A stretch of 64,000 bases of DNA from Verrucomicrobiaceae bacterium (GCA_024232965.1 JACKQF010000005.1:124001-188000); one strand, 5' to 3'. Positions 8,411 to 15,072 are shown, numbered from the stretch's first letter. Notes: a model not told the origin generated them from the letters alone. Numbers and translations are program-made.

Positions 8411-8497
8411 CTCAGTTCAGAAAGCGCAGAGTGGATAGAGTTGATGACACGGAAGATGCCAGTCGAGCCATTACTTGCACCCGTTTTGATCGGGCTC
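8411..8497 (-). other. Decayed attC-like site at the end of the cassette array
   Basis: Bases 8440-8494 align with the intact attC sites (GATGACACG, AGATGCC, CGAGCCA, TTGCACCCGTTTTG against the matching bases of the others), and CTCAGTTCAG at 8411-8420 matches CTCGGATCAG of the other arm. The outer boxes have lost the AAC/GTT cores, so it would not be expected to recombine. It follows the last cassette gene (8528-9070), exactly where that cassette's attC belongs. Confidence 0.65.
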
Positions 8498-8527
8498 TTG
8501 CGGCCTTGGAGAATCATTGTCAGGCCC

Positions 8528-9070
8528 CTAGGCCCCGAAGAGCCGCAAGCGAGCAGTTCGGAGAAGAGCAACCACCAGTAGCGTTGCAAAGATGCCAGTG
8601 AGGACAACGATCAAGCCAATAGCGGAGGCAACCTGCTGGTAATAAAAGGCTGCGATCCACAAGAGTGCGACGGCGATCATGCACCCAAGATACAGCGACC
8701 GTCGAAAATGAGCAGACTGGACCAGATCGTAGTGACCGTGAACGAAGCAATCCCGCGCAACACCGCCCAGCAACTGCCAAACCAAGGCGCAACTCAGGAG
8801 GATACCAACAATCCCAAGCATGCTTCCGAGTGGGCTGCTCAGCGAGAAGAGCTGGATGATGTCGAGTGCTGCCAATACGCCAGCAAGTGATCTGACCGCC
8901 CGAAATTCAGGCCCCACACTCGAAAGATCTCGGGCGGCAGTCGAGATCATCCAGTAGCCGATGAAATCCGGTAGGATATCGAAACGGTTCACACCAATAT
9001 CGACGAGTACGACGATGAATCCCCAGAACAAACGACTGTAGCATCGGTGCGGCACAGTAGAGGATTCCAT
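8528..9070 (-). CDS. Cassette-borne multi-pass membrane protein, function unknown
   Basis: About 180 residues from the ATG at 9070; the frame is open further upstream, but that part overlaps the attC and the neighbouring cassette gene. About five hydrophobic segments are visible: near residues 13-33 (ending in ILPDFIGYWMI), 55-75, 80-100, 125-145 and 150-172. The ILPDFIGY loop resembles loops in several uncharacterised bacterial membrane proteins, but no family assignment is safe. It is the fifth and last gene of the minus-strand cassette array. Its upstream boundary is the attC at 9075-9167; its downstream attC (8411-8497) is decayed. Confidence 0.6.
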   Translation of the reverse strand: MESSTVPHRCYSRLFWGFIVVLVDIGVNRFDILPDFIGYWMISTAARDLSSVGPEFRAVRSLAGVLAALDIIQLFSLSSPLGSMLGIVGILLSCALVWQLLGGVARDCFVHGHYDLVQSAHFRRSLYLGCMIAVALLWIAAFYYQQVASAIGLIVVLTGIFATLLVVALLRTARLRLFGA

Positions 9071-9074
9071 TTCT

Positions 9075-9167
9075 TGGCAACGCCTCGGATCAGGCGACGG
9101 CGAGGGGTGGACGTTGCCAACACGACAGATGCGCTGCGAGCCGTTGCCTGCATCCATTTTGTTAGGC
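9075..9167 (-). other. attC recombination site of the fourth cassette
   Basis: A 93-bp imperfect palindrome. On the + strand it reads TGGCAAC, a 4-base spacer, CGGAT, CAGGC, one mismatch, ACGGC; a variable centre; then GCCGT, T, GCCTG, an extra C, ATCCA, TTTT, GTTAGGC. Paired inner boxes, an unpaired spacer and one extrahelical base in one arm are the defining attC structure. GTTAGGC fits the GTTRRRY core. The stop codon of the fourth cassette gene (9162-9164) lies inside the outer box. Confidence 0.85.
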
Positions 9168-9587
9168 GTTGCGAGGTTGCAAGGGGGATTTGACATTGTG
9201 TGTGCCGCCAAGTCGTTGGGTGTCGGCGATGAGTAGATACATGAGAGCGAGGAAATGAACGACAACGACGAAGAGCGTGGACCAAAGTATGCCGCAATGC
9301 TGTGTTGAGAAGAGGTAAGCCACCGTAAGAAACAGCCAAACGCCCGCGCTAGCGAAGGCGGTGCGCCACGGCCGCCTCCACTGGAGGAGGCCGCGAATCG
9401 CGAACGCCAAGTAGAACGCGGAAAGTGTATCGCCAGCACAGTTCCAAAACCACCAAGGCTCGTAGATGCCCGAAATAGCGTCTCGAAAGTAGTCGCGGGT
9501 TAAAGAAAGAATATCCCAAAGCCGCACACTGGCGAACGCAATGGCGGTGAGCAGCACAAGGTGGCTGGCAATGGATCGAAGATTCAC
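9162..9587 (-). CDS. Cassette-borne four-helix membrane protein, function unknown
   Basis: 141 residues beginning MNLRSIASHLVLLTAIAF. Four hydrophobic stretches are visible, near residues 8-24, 44-64, 74-91 and 96-118, so it is an inner-membrane protein. No enzyme motif is seen and no family is recognised. It is a typical gene cassette: the start codon is about 20 bases after the core of the upstream attC, and the TAA stop is embedded in the GCCTAAC box of its own attC. The opening core GTTAGGC (9605-9611, minus strand) and its own attC box GCCTAAC are exact complements. Confidence 0.7.
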   Translation of the reverse strand: MNLRSIASHLVLLTAIAFASVRLWDILSLTRDYFRDAISGIYEPWWFWNCAGDTLSAFYLAFAIRGLLQWRRPWRTAFASAGVWLFLTVAYLFSTQHCGILWSTLFVVVVHFLALMYLLIADTQRLGGTHNVKSPLQPRNA

Positions 9588-9604
9588 GGGTGAAGGGTAG
9601 TAAC

Positions 9605-9730
9605 GCCTAACGTCAAGGTGTGGAGCCGGCTACCGGGGGCGCCACTCCGCAACGGGATTAACGGTTGAAGTCAAGAGGGTCATTTCGACTCGGGGCGAGT
9701 AGCCGGTTGTCCACCACCGTCTTGTTCGCC
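9605..9730 (-). other. attC recombination site of the third cassette
   Basis: A 126-bp site. On the + strand it reads GCCTAAC, spacer, AGGTG, TGG, then the strong inner stem CCGGCTAC (9626-9633); after a variable centre come GTAGCCGG, TTGTCCA, one extrahelical C, CACCG, a TCTT spacer and GTTCGCC (9724-9730). Inner stem pairing is 8 of 8. Its inner boxes differ in sequence from the other three sites, yet the architecture is the same. It overlaps the last 17 codons of the third cassette gene. Confidence 0.75.
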
Positions 9731-10051
9731 CTCTTGAATTAGCTTCTCGGAGAGTGCTGATTCTGAGGTTCTAAACACCGGGATCTCGATACCTGATTCA
9801 GTGATCACAATCCCTTCGAGGCTCACACCATCAGATTCAGATATGGGCGCAGAGATATTCACAAAGCCATCGAACTCAACGATCTCAAAATCATGATGAT
9901 TGGATGCTGAATCCATCTCTATATCTGGAGAATTGGGGACGGGGGCATCGGTTTTGGCATCTGCCAGATCATCCTTATTGCAGGAAGTCTGCAACAACGA
10001 GAATATCACGGCAGACGATATTAGCATGAGGTGTGTCATAAGCGTCTTCAT
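9680..10051 (-). CDS. Cassette-borne small lipoprotein, function unknown
   Basis: 123 residues from the ATG at 10051; the frame runs upstream into the attC, but the signal sequence begins here. MKTLMTHLMLISSAVIFSLL followed by QTSCNKDD is a lipoprotein signal with the modified cysteine near residue 24. The mature protein is acidic and polar, with no recognised domain and no further membrane segment. Aspartates right after the cysteine would favour inner-membrane retention under the E. coli rule, but that rule may not hold here. The last 17 codons are inside the attC (9605-9730), so the protein's tail is set by the recombination site. Confidence 0.65.
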   Translation of the reverse strand: MKTLMTHLMLISSAVIFSLLQTSCNKDDLADAKTDAPVPNSPDIEMDSASNHHDFEIVEFDGFVNISAPISESDGVSLEGIVITESGIEIPVFRTSESALSEKLIQEGEQDGGGQPATRPESK

Positions 10052-10056
10052 TTTCT

Positions 10057-10213
10057 GGCGAACGACTCGGATCAGGCGACGGCGAGCGTCAATGGAGCGG
10101 AGCGACATAGCTTGTCAAAGACAACCCGAAGGGCAGCACCGGGGGGTGCTGGCAACACGTTGCTGACACGACAGATAGCCTTCGAGCCGTTGCCTGCATC
10201 CGTTTTGTTCGGC
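10057..10213 (-). other. attC recombination site of the second cassette
   Basis: A 157-bp site, longer than the others because of an enlarged centre. On the + strand it reads GGCGAAC, spacer, CGGAT, CAGGC, ACGGC and, at the far end, GCCGT, GCCTG, extra C, ATCCG, TTTT, GTTCGGC (10207-10213). All inner boxes pair perfectly. The centre contains its own hairpin (CAGCACC GGGG GGTGCTG). The box GCCGAAC (minus strand) is the exact complement of the core GTTCGGC opening the same cassette at 10826-10832. Confidence 0.88.
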
Positions 10214-10238
10214 CTTGGTGGGCCTGCGTGGATGGCGG

Positions 10239-10802
10239 TCATGTCATCTGTATGGTCAACTCCCAAGGCACTTCGGAAAGCTCCTCCAGCCGATTCCGAA
10301 AGCTGCTCACACTGTCCAGGGCGGAAAAAGTAGCAACATAGTCCGGTAGTGAAAGGGGATAGCCGTTCGCACTTAGCTTCACAGCGGTCCGCCCCCAGTC
10401 AACAATAGCTCCGTCATCGTAGTTCGAAACACTCCAATAGCCAATGGACACACCGCAGTCCCATGGACTGTAACCGTTCGATAGCTCCATCGGTATCGAT
10501 CGTCCTGCTAACGAGCAGATCTCTGAAAACATGGGCAAGCACGGATAGAGGTAGTGAGTCCAATGTCTGTCGTCGACCCGATGTAGCCTGACGGCCTCGG
10601 CGACCAATATGTGCTGCGCTGAAACAGTCTCAGTGAACTCTGGGTCGTCATCTTCGGTGGGATGTAAGCGATCCGAAGAATAGACGCATACACTGTCGAT
10701 AGTCGAGGCTCCAACTGAAGCGGAAAAAGCACGCAGCCAATCGGCTGAAGCAATCCAGCGTCGATTGACTGGTGTGAATACTACCGAGGTATAGAAACTC
10801 AT
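10239..10802 (-). CDS. Cassette-borne hypothetical protein
   Basis: 187 residues, apparently soluble: no signal peptide and no clear membrane segment. It is rich in aromatic residues and Asp, for example VDDRHWTHYLYP and GVSIGYWSVSNYDD. No family is recognised and no catalytic motif stands out. The ATG at 10802 is about 24 bases after the attC core of the preceding cassette; the TGA is about 26 bases before its own attC box, the usual tight packing of a gene cassette. One cassette holds one gene. Confidence 0.65.
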   Translation of the reverse strand: MSFYTSVVFTPVNRRWIASADWLRAFSASVGASTIDSVCVYSSDRLHPTEDDDPEFTETVSAQHILVAEAVRLHRVDDRHWTHYLYPCLPMFSEICSLAGRSIPMELSNGYSPWDCGVSIGYWSVSNYDDGAIVDWGRTAVKLSANGYPLSLPDYVATFSALDSVSSFRNRLEELSEVPWELTIQMT

Positions 10803-10825
10803 CTGGCTACGGACTTGGTTCTTTG

Positions 10826-10918
10826 GCCGAACGCTTCGGATCAGGCGACGGCGAGCGCAAGACGTTGCTCACACGACAGATAGCCTTCGAGCCGTTGCCT
10901 GCATCCGTTTTGTTCTGC
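10826..10918 (-). other. attC recombination site of the first cassette
   Basis: A 93-bp site. On the + strand it reads GCCGAAC, GCTT, CGGAT, CAGGC, one mismatch, ACGGC, a variable centre, then GCCGT, T, GCCTG, extrahelical C, ATCCG, TTTT, GTTCTGC. The outer boxes pair at 6 of 7, the inner boxes at all positions. Its box GCAGAAC (minus strand, 10912-10918) is the exact complement of GTTCTGC at 11446-11452, the opening of the same cassette. Confidence 0.88.
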
Positions 10919-10926
10919 TTGGTGCA

Positions 10927-11439
10927 TTATTCGAGATCTTTGGTCAACAGATCCTCGAGTTGCTTCGCAGGATTCTCTGATTCGCTTGCTTTGGTGTAGC
11001 GCGTCCAAAAATCCCCGAGCCGATCTCCCATGTTTCTGACCAGGAACCCATCAACAAGAGAGGGATCGTAGTAGCCTTCAGGGGAGCACCCTGCCTCGAT
11101 GAAGTCGAGAAACTCGTTCAAAATCGCAACACAACTCGGTGCGTTCACTTGCTTTAGCGCATCGAGAACACCCACGACCTCATCTGGGTAAGCCTGATCG
11201 AAGCCGTCACCGAAAATGAGGCTCTCGAACTCCTGCAGCCGCGTAAATGGATCGGTAACTGGGGGACTTTCAAGATCTCTGGTAAGGCGCTTTTTCTCTC
11301 GAAGAGACTTCTCATACGCTTGCATTCGCGCAATGCGCCCCGGATCGCGGCTGCATGGCATACACCTTCCATCTGTCCGCAGGGCAGTGGCTACGAGGAT
11401 TTCGGCACCGCAGATGCTGCATGGAATACGGTCGCTCAT
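10927..11439 (-). CDS. Cassette-borne protein with N-terminal zinc ribbon, function unknown
   Basis: 170 residues. The first 30 carry two cysteine pairs (CSIC at residues 7-10 and CMPC at 27-30), which should fold as a small zinc ribbon. The rest is mostly helical and acidic; VLDALKQVNAPSCVAILNEFLDFIE followed by a glycine/aspartate-rich loop is reminiscent of DMP19-type uncharacterised domains, but this is only a suggestion. No signal peptide, so probably cytoplasmic. It is the first gene of the array. Its ATG is 6 bases after the opening core at 11446-11452, and its TAA is 9 bases before its own attC. Confidence 0.65.
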   Translation of the reverse strand: MSDRIPCSICGAEILVATALRTDGRCMPCSRDPGRIARMQAYEKSLREKKRLTRDLESPPVTDPFTRLQEFESLIFGDGFDQAYPDEVVGVLDALKQVNAPSCVAILNEFLDFIEAGCSPEGYYDPSLVDGFLVRNMGDRLGDFWTRYTKASESENPAKQLEDLLTKDLE

Positions 11440-11445
11440 TTGTCA

Positions 11446-11492
11446 GCAGAACAGTGTAATTAGTACGATCCAATATCGGTTTCGGCGATATT
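11446..11492 (-). other. Upstream boundary of the cassette array (attI candidate or lost attC)
   Basis: On the minus strand GTTCTGC (11452 to 11446) fits the position of a core site and exactly complements the box of the first cassette's own attC. Unlike the other boundaries, no second attC arm precedes it; instead there is a 7-bp inverted repeat AATATCG / CGATATT (11472-11478, 11486-11492). An attI has a single core without the long palindrome, so this may be a former attI. A remnant of a decayed attC or a plain insertion at a secondary site is also possible. Confidence 0.4.
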
Positions 11493-11493
11493 T

Positions 11494-12012
11494 TTAGGGT
11501 TGGACAGCTTGAGAATGAGTCTGGGAGGCTTGTGGGTCAAGGGTTTCGTGTGGAGGGGGTGGGCGCGGACTTTGTTTGGGTTCCTGAATTATTTGGGACG
11601 TTGTAGGAGCTGATATTTTGGTTCGGATATCGGATTTGTTTGTGGGAGTTAAGGTTTTTTTGAGGGCTTGGGCTGCGCTCGGATCGGGGGGGCCTTCGGT
11701 GGGTGCGCGGTGGGCTTTGGAGGTGTGGGAGATTTCTGGGTGTTTGGCCGGATCGGCTTTTTGGAGGGCTGATTTGTCCTTGGCGTTAGATGCGACGGCT
11801 TTTTGTGAGTATGCAGCGGCTTCTTCCGTCGCTGCGGCGGCTTTCTGGGGGATTGCATCGGCTTTTTCAGGGTCTGCGGCATCTTTTTGGGGGTCTGCAA
11901 TGGTTGCAGAGGGGGTAAAAGACGTTGCAGTGGGGCTTACGGACGATGCAGGGGTGGAAAAAGCCATTGCACGGCAGGGTGGCACCGATTCAGGGGCCGC
12001 GTAAGCCGTCAC
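11494..12012 (-). CDS. Low-complexity Ala/Lys/Pro-rich reading frame, doubtful gene
   Basis: A possible 172-residue product with no recognisable fold. Its middle is a heptad-like repeat (ADPEKA, IPQKA, TEEA, YSQKA, LQKA) produced by the 21-bp DNA repeat at 11797-11901, and its C-terminal part is Pro/Ser/Thr-rich. No signal peptide or domain is visible. The minus-strand frame gives the most regular repeat, with Ala-Asp-Pro-Gln-Lys units, which hints that this strand is the coding one, but the + strand frame (11618-12004) and a Lys/Pro-rich frame at 11649-11900 are also open. It stands between the array boundary and the FGE-like gene. Confidence 0.3.
   Translation of the reverse strand: MTAYAAPESVPPCRAMAFSTPASSVSPTATSFTPSATIADPQKDAADPEKADAIPQKAAAATEEAAAYSQKAVASNAKDKSALQKADPAKHPEISHTSKAHRAPTEGPPDPSAAQALKKTLTPTNKSDIRTKISAPTTSQIIQEPKQSPRPPPPHETLDPQASQTHSQAVQP
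11797..11901. repeat. Degenerate 21-bp tandem repeat, about five units
   Basis: Five consecutive units start at 11797, 11818, 11839, 11860 and 11881. Each begins with GGCTTT or a close variant on the + strand, has a G/T-rich middle and ends in TGC plus three bases. A weaker copy precedes it near 11755. The + strand is strongly G/T-rich across about 11494-11960, a base skew unlike the flanking genes. Confidence 0.75.
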
Positions 12013-12097
12013 AGCTCAAGGATCTGCCCTGCCACCAAAAAGTGACTCCCTCGCCATCGTTGCGCAGAGGGCGGCTCAGCGTCATTCTTTGCCCATC

Positions 12098-12898
12098 ATG
12101 CCGCCGGTCTCCAGAGTCGCCCTCATCATCACCGCAATGACCGCCAGCGCCTGCAGCACGGCGACGCGGCCGAATACGGCGTGGAGCAACAGTTTGGGCA
12201 TGGCGTTTGTGAACGTGCCCATTGTCAGCAAGGCCCACCCCGATCCTGCAACGGCATCGCAACTCCTTGTGGCGAGGACTGAAACTCTCGATTCGCACTT
12301 GGCCGTGTTTCGGAAAGCGAAGCCCCATCTACCGGGCAGACCTGCCAGTGAGGTCAGTTGGTCCGAGGCACGGGCCTTTTGCAATTGGCTGACCACGCTC
12401 GAACGCGCCAATGGCACGATCCAGCCCACGCAAAGATACCGCCTGCCCACCGACCACGAATGGAGCTGCGCCGTCGGCATCGGGCAATGGGAGGACGCTA
12501 CGTCCTCTCCCCAATCCAAGAACAACCGACTCCCCGACCGATACCCTTGGGGCAGCCAGTGGCCACCGCCGCCCGGCGCAGGGAATCTTTGCGGTGCCGA
12601 ATCCCGGTCCGTGTCTCCAGAAAACTACATCGCGGGATATCATGATCGCAACTCCAGCAATCGGCTCAGGAGTCCGGCATCGAAACCGAATGCCCTCGGC
12701 CTCTACGATCTGAGCGGCAACCTCTGGGAATGGTGCGAAGACAGCTTCCAAGGCGGCACCACCGATCGCGTGCTCCGCGGCGGCTCGTGGAAAAGTGCTC
12801 GCCAGGAAACCCTACTCAGCTCCCACCGCACCTTCGACCCCGAAAACTACCGCAGCGACAGCGTCGGGTTTCGGTGTGTCTTGGGCGACGAAAAGTGA
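12098..12898 (+). CDS. FGE-sulfatase-fold (SUMF1-like) lipoprotein without the catalytic cysteines
   Basis: 266 residues from the ATG at 12098 (a TTG three codons earlier is a weaker choice). SRVALIITAMTASACST is a lipoprotein signal. The body has the formylglycine-generating-enzyme fold: VSWSEARAFCNWL, YRLPTDHEWSCAVG, YPWGSQWPPPPGAGN, YDLSGNLWEWCED, VLRGGSWKSARQ and the closing VGFRCVL. In true formylglycine-generating enzymes the segment after RGGS carries two active-site cysteines; here it reads WKSARQETLLSSHR with none. It is therefore unlikely to activate sulfatases and more probably uses the fold for binding, as many bacterial paralogues do. No sulfatase gene is nearby. Confidence 0.8.
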   Translation: MPPVSRVALIITAMTASACSTATRPNTAWSNSLGMAFVNVPIVSKAHPDPATASQLLVARTETLDSHLAVFRKAKPHLPGRPASEVSWSEARAFCNWLTTLERANGTIQPTQRYRLPTDHEWSCAVGIGQWEDATSSPQSKNNRLPDRYPWGSQWPPPPGAGNLCGAESRSVSPENYIAGYHDRNSSNRLRSPASKPNALGLYDLSGNLWEWCEDSFQGGTTDRVLRGGSWKSARQETLLSSHRTFDPENYRSDSVGFRCVLGDEK

Positions 12899-12913
12899 GC
12901 CGGGCAAAGCCGT

Positions 12914-13906
12914 TCAGCCAAACGCTTCCATAAAACACACTTCCAGCGCCAGGGATTCGTTCACGTTGGTGTGCAGATGGGACTCCAGCTTCCGCAGCGT
13001 GCGCAGTCGGCGCGTGACCTCCAGCGGGGACCAGCGATCTGCCAGTTGCGCGGTCGCGTTGGCGTATTGTGGGAGGTCGAGGTTTTCCCCACCGACCTGC
13101 TGCCGGGCGACATCGCCCATCCAGGCGAGCAAGAGATCCATCAGCGCATCCCGATGCTGGAGATAATTGGCCTCCACCTGTGCGACAACGCGATCCTCTT
13201 GCTGCTTGACCCAGGAGCCATCCGTGGTCTTGGCAAAGGCGTCTTTCTGTTTTCCGAACTGCCCTTCCAGATCCTCTTTGATGCTCTCGTAGATCTCTTC
13301 CAAAATCTCCTCGAAGTCCTTTTTCAGCGCCAGCGCACCAGCCAAACCACCCGACTGCCGACCGCTGACTCGCTCCAAGACAGCCAGCAGCTTTTCTTCA
13401 TGCTCCGTGAACTGGCGAGCCCCCGGTGGCGGCAGCAGGGTGATCTGGATCACGCGAGAGCGGATCGTCTCCAGCAACTGACCTGGTGCCGAGGTCAGCA
13501 AAAACAACTGCGTCTTTGCTGGCGGCTCCTCCAGCGTTTTTAGGAAGGCGTTTTGCGCCTGGATCGTCATGCGCTCCGCCTCAACGATCACGCCGTATTT
13601 GTAGCCCTCCACCCCGACCGTGCGGTGCACGGAGCGCTCCAAAAAGCGCACCGTTCCAGGCTCGTCCCCGTCCTCACCGATGGAGATGCGGCGGGACTTG
13701 CTCTGCGGCCGCAGGATCACCACGCCGTGGCCTTGCCAGTCGTCCAGCCGATCGCGATTCGTGCCGGAAAAAAGCGTCAGCATCCGCGCGGTGAACCCTT
13801 CCAGATCGGCAGCCTTGGGACCGGTGATCATGTAAGCGTGGCTCAGGCGATCCTGCTCCTTGGCCCGCTTCAAAAGCTCCAGTGCTTTGTCTTTGCTAAA
13901 CGCCAT
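12914..13906 (-). CDS. holB: DNA polymerase III delta-prime-type subunit
   Basis: 330 residues from the ATG at 13906, which overlaps the end of tmk by 11 bases; the frame extends upstream but only through tmk. The N-terminal AAA+ region shows the delta-prime pattern: DRLSHAYMITGP, GYKYGVIVEAERMTIQAQNAFLKTLEEPP, LLTSAPGQLLETIRSRV. As in other delta-prime proteins the Walker lysine is missing (TGPKAADLEGF); the zinc-binding cysteines of the E. coli protein are also absent. Delta-prime is a stator of the clamp loader that opens the sliding clamp onto DNA. The tmk-holB arrangement is common in bacteria and supports the call. Confidence 0.85.
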   Translation of the reverse strand: MAFSKDKALELLKRAKEQDRLSHAYMITGPKAADLEGFTARMLTLFSGTNRDRLDDWQGHGVVILRPQSKSRRISIGEDGDEPGTVRFLERSVHRTVGVEGYKYGVIVEAERMTIQAQNAFLKTLEEPPAKTQLFLLTSAPGQLLETIRSRVIQITLLPPPGARQFTEHEEKLLAVLERVSGRQSGGLAGALALKKDFEEILEEIYESIKEDLEGQFGKQKDAFAKTTDGSWVKQQEDRVVAQVEANYLQHRDALMDLLLAWMGDVARQQVGGENLDLPQYANATAQLADRWSPLEVTRRLRTLRKLESHLHTNVNESLALEVCFMEAFG

Positions 13907-14534
13907 GTGTCTGTGCCTCCAGCCAAAGATTCCAAACGTCCGCGTGCACTTCTTCCGGGCTGCGCGCGGCGTCCACCAGATGAATGCGCTGCGGTTCCTG
14001 CGCGGCGAGCTCCTGATAGCCCTGCCGCACCTTTTCAAAGAACTCTAAGGGTTGGCTCTCCATGCGATCCAGCTCCCGCCCTGAAGCGTGAATGCGATTC
14101 CAAGCGACACTGGCATCCATGTCCAAGACGATGGTCCGATGCGGCAGGGTACCACCCGTCGCGAAGGCATTGATGGCCCGCACACTTGGCAGATCCAGAC
14201 CGCGCGCCATGCCCTGATAGACCGTGGTCGAATCGAGAAAACGATCCAAGATCACCAAACAACCCGCCTCTAAAAGGGGGCGGATTTTTTCCCGCACGAT
14301 CTGGGCACGGCTGGCAGCAAAGAGCAGCAACTCCGCCTCAGGCATCATCCCGTGCCCAGCCTTGGCATGCTGGAGCAGATGGCGGATTTCTTCCCCCACT
14401 TCCGTGCCGCCCGGTTCACGCAAAACCTCGACGGATTGCCCCGTCGCCAGCACACGCTCCCGCAGCAGCCCGATCTGCGTGGACTTTCCGCAGCCTTCAG
14501 AGCCTTCGAACGAGATGAATATTCCTGCTGGCAT
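13896..14534 (-). CDS. tmk: Thymidylate kinase
   Basis: 212 residues, the usual length. It has the P-loop FEGSEGCGKST at residues 8-18, the DRFLDSTTVYQG segment that corresponds to the DR(Y/F) motif contacting dTMP, and REPGGTEVGEEIR. It phosphorylates dTMP to dTDP with ATP in the DNA-precursor pathway. The coding end overlaps the start of holB by 11 bases, so the two are translationally coupled. It is divergent from hisI with a 97-base gap that must hold both promoters. Confidence 0.95.
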   Translation of the reverse strand: MPAGIFISFEGSEGCGKSTQIGLLRERVLATGQSVEVLREPGGTEVGEEIRHLLQHAKAGHGMMPEAELLLFAASRAQIVREKIRPLLEAGCLVILDRFLDSTTVYQGMARGLDLPSVRAINAFATGGTLPHRTIVLDMDASVAWNRIHASGRELDRMESQPLEFFEKVRQGYQELAAQEPQRIHLVDAARSPEEVHADVWNLWLEAQTHGV

Positions 14535-14631
14535 GATTTCGGAGAGCCTTCTTTTTTAGCGTGCCAGCGGCCCATGTCGAACAAAACGATTTTCATTTTG
14601 GCAGACCGCCCAGGCTGGCTACACTGCCGCG

Positions 14632-15072
14632 ATGAGCACCAGCGCCCCAGATTCCATCCAATTTGCCCCTCGCGAGTCCAAATCCGCCCTTGAGGAAGGA
14701 CTCGCCTTTGCCCCAAAATTCGATGCCGACGGCCTCATCCCCGCCATGGCGCTGGACGCAGAGACCGGTGCGCCATTGATGCTGGCTTACATGAACGAGG
14801 AATCCCTGCGCCAGACCATCGAAAAAGGTCAGGCCGTCTACTGGAGCCGCAGCCGCAAGCAGCTCTGGCACAAAGGTGCCACCAGCGGGGAATTCCAAGA
14901 GATCGTCGAGCTCCTGACCGATTGCGACCAAGACGCCCTTGTCCTCCGCGTCAAACAGCACGGTGGCGGTTGCTGCCACACCAAGCGCAGCACCTGCTTC
15001 TACCGCCAAGTTCCGACAGGGGCAGCCTGGGCCAACGCTGGCGGTGGCACCCAGGAAATGACGCTCCACTAA
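14632..15072 (+). CDS. hisI: Phosphoribosyl-AMP cyclohydrolase
   Basis: 146 residues; catalyses the third step of histidine synthesis, opening the purine ring of PR-AMP. Conserved blocks are LMLAYMNEESLRQT, AVYWSRSRKQLWHKGATSGEFQ, DCDQDALVLRV and GGGCCHTKRSTCFYR; the cysteines and the Asp cluster bind zinc and magnesium. There is no fused HisE pyrophosphatase domain, so it is a monofunctional enzyme. No other his gene is in the window. Its last four bases overlap the end of the convergent FecR-like gene. Confidence 0.95.
   Translation: MSTSAPDSIQFAPRESKSALEEGLAFAPKFDADGLIPAMALDAETGAPLMLAYMNEESLRQTIEKGQAVYWSRSRKQLWHKGATSGEFQEIVELLTDCDQDALVLRVKQHGGGCCHTKRSTCFYRQVPTGAAWANAGGGTQEMTLH

Noticed and set aside
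8404..8607. Small minus-strand frame of 67 codons
   Set aside because: Its sequence coincides with the decayed attC site and the end of the last cassette gene; the coding potential is explained by the site.
9070..9439. N-terminal extension of the fifth cassette gene up to 9439
   Set aside because: It runs through the attC and the body of the fourth cassette gene in another frame; the ATG at 9070 precedes the first hydrophobic segment.
11649..11900. Lys/Pro-rich basic peptide that resembles a histone H1-like tail
   Set aside because: It is a frame of the 21-bp repeat; all frames there give biased repeats, and this one has no supporting start signal.
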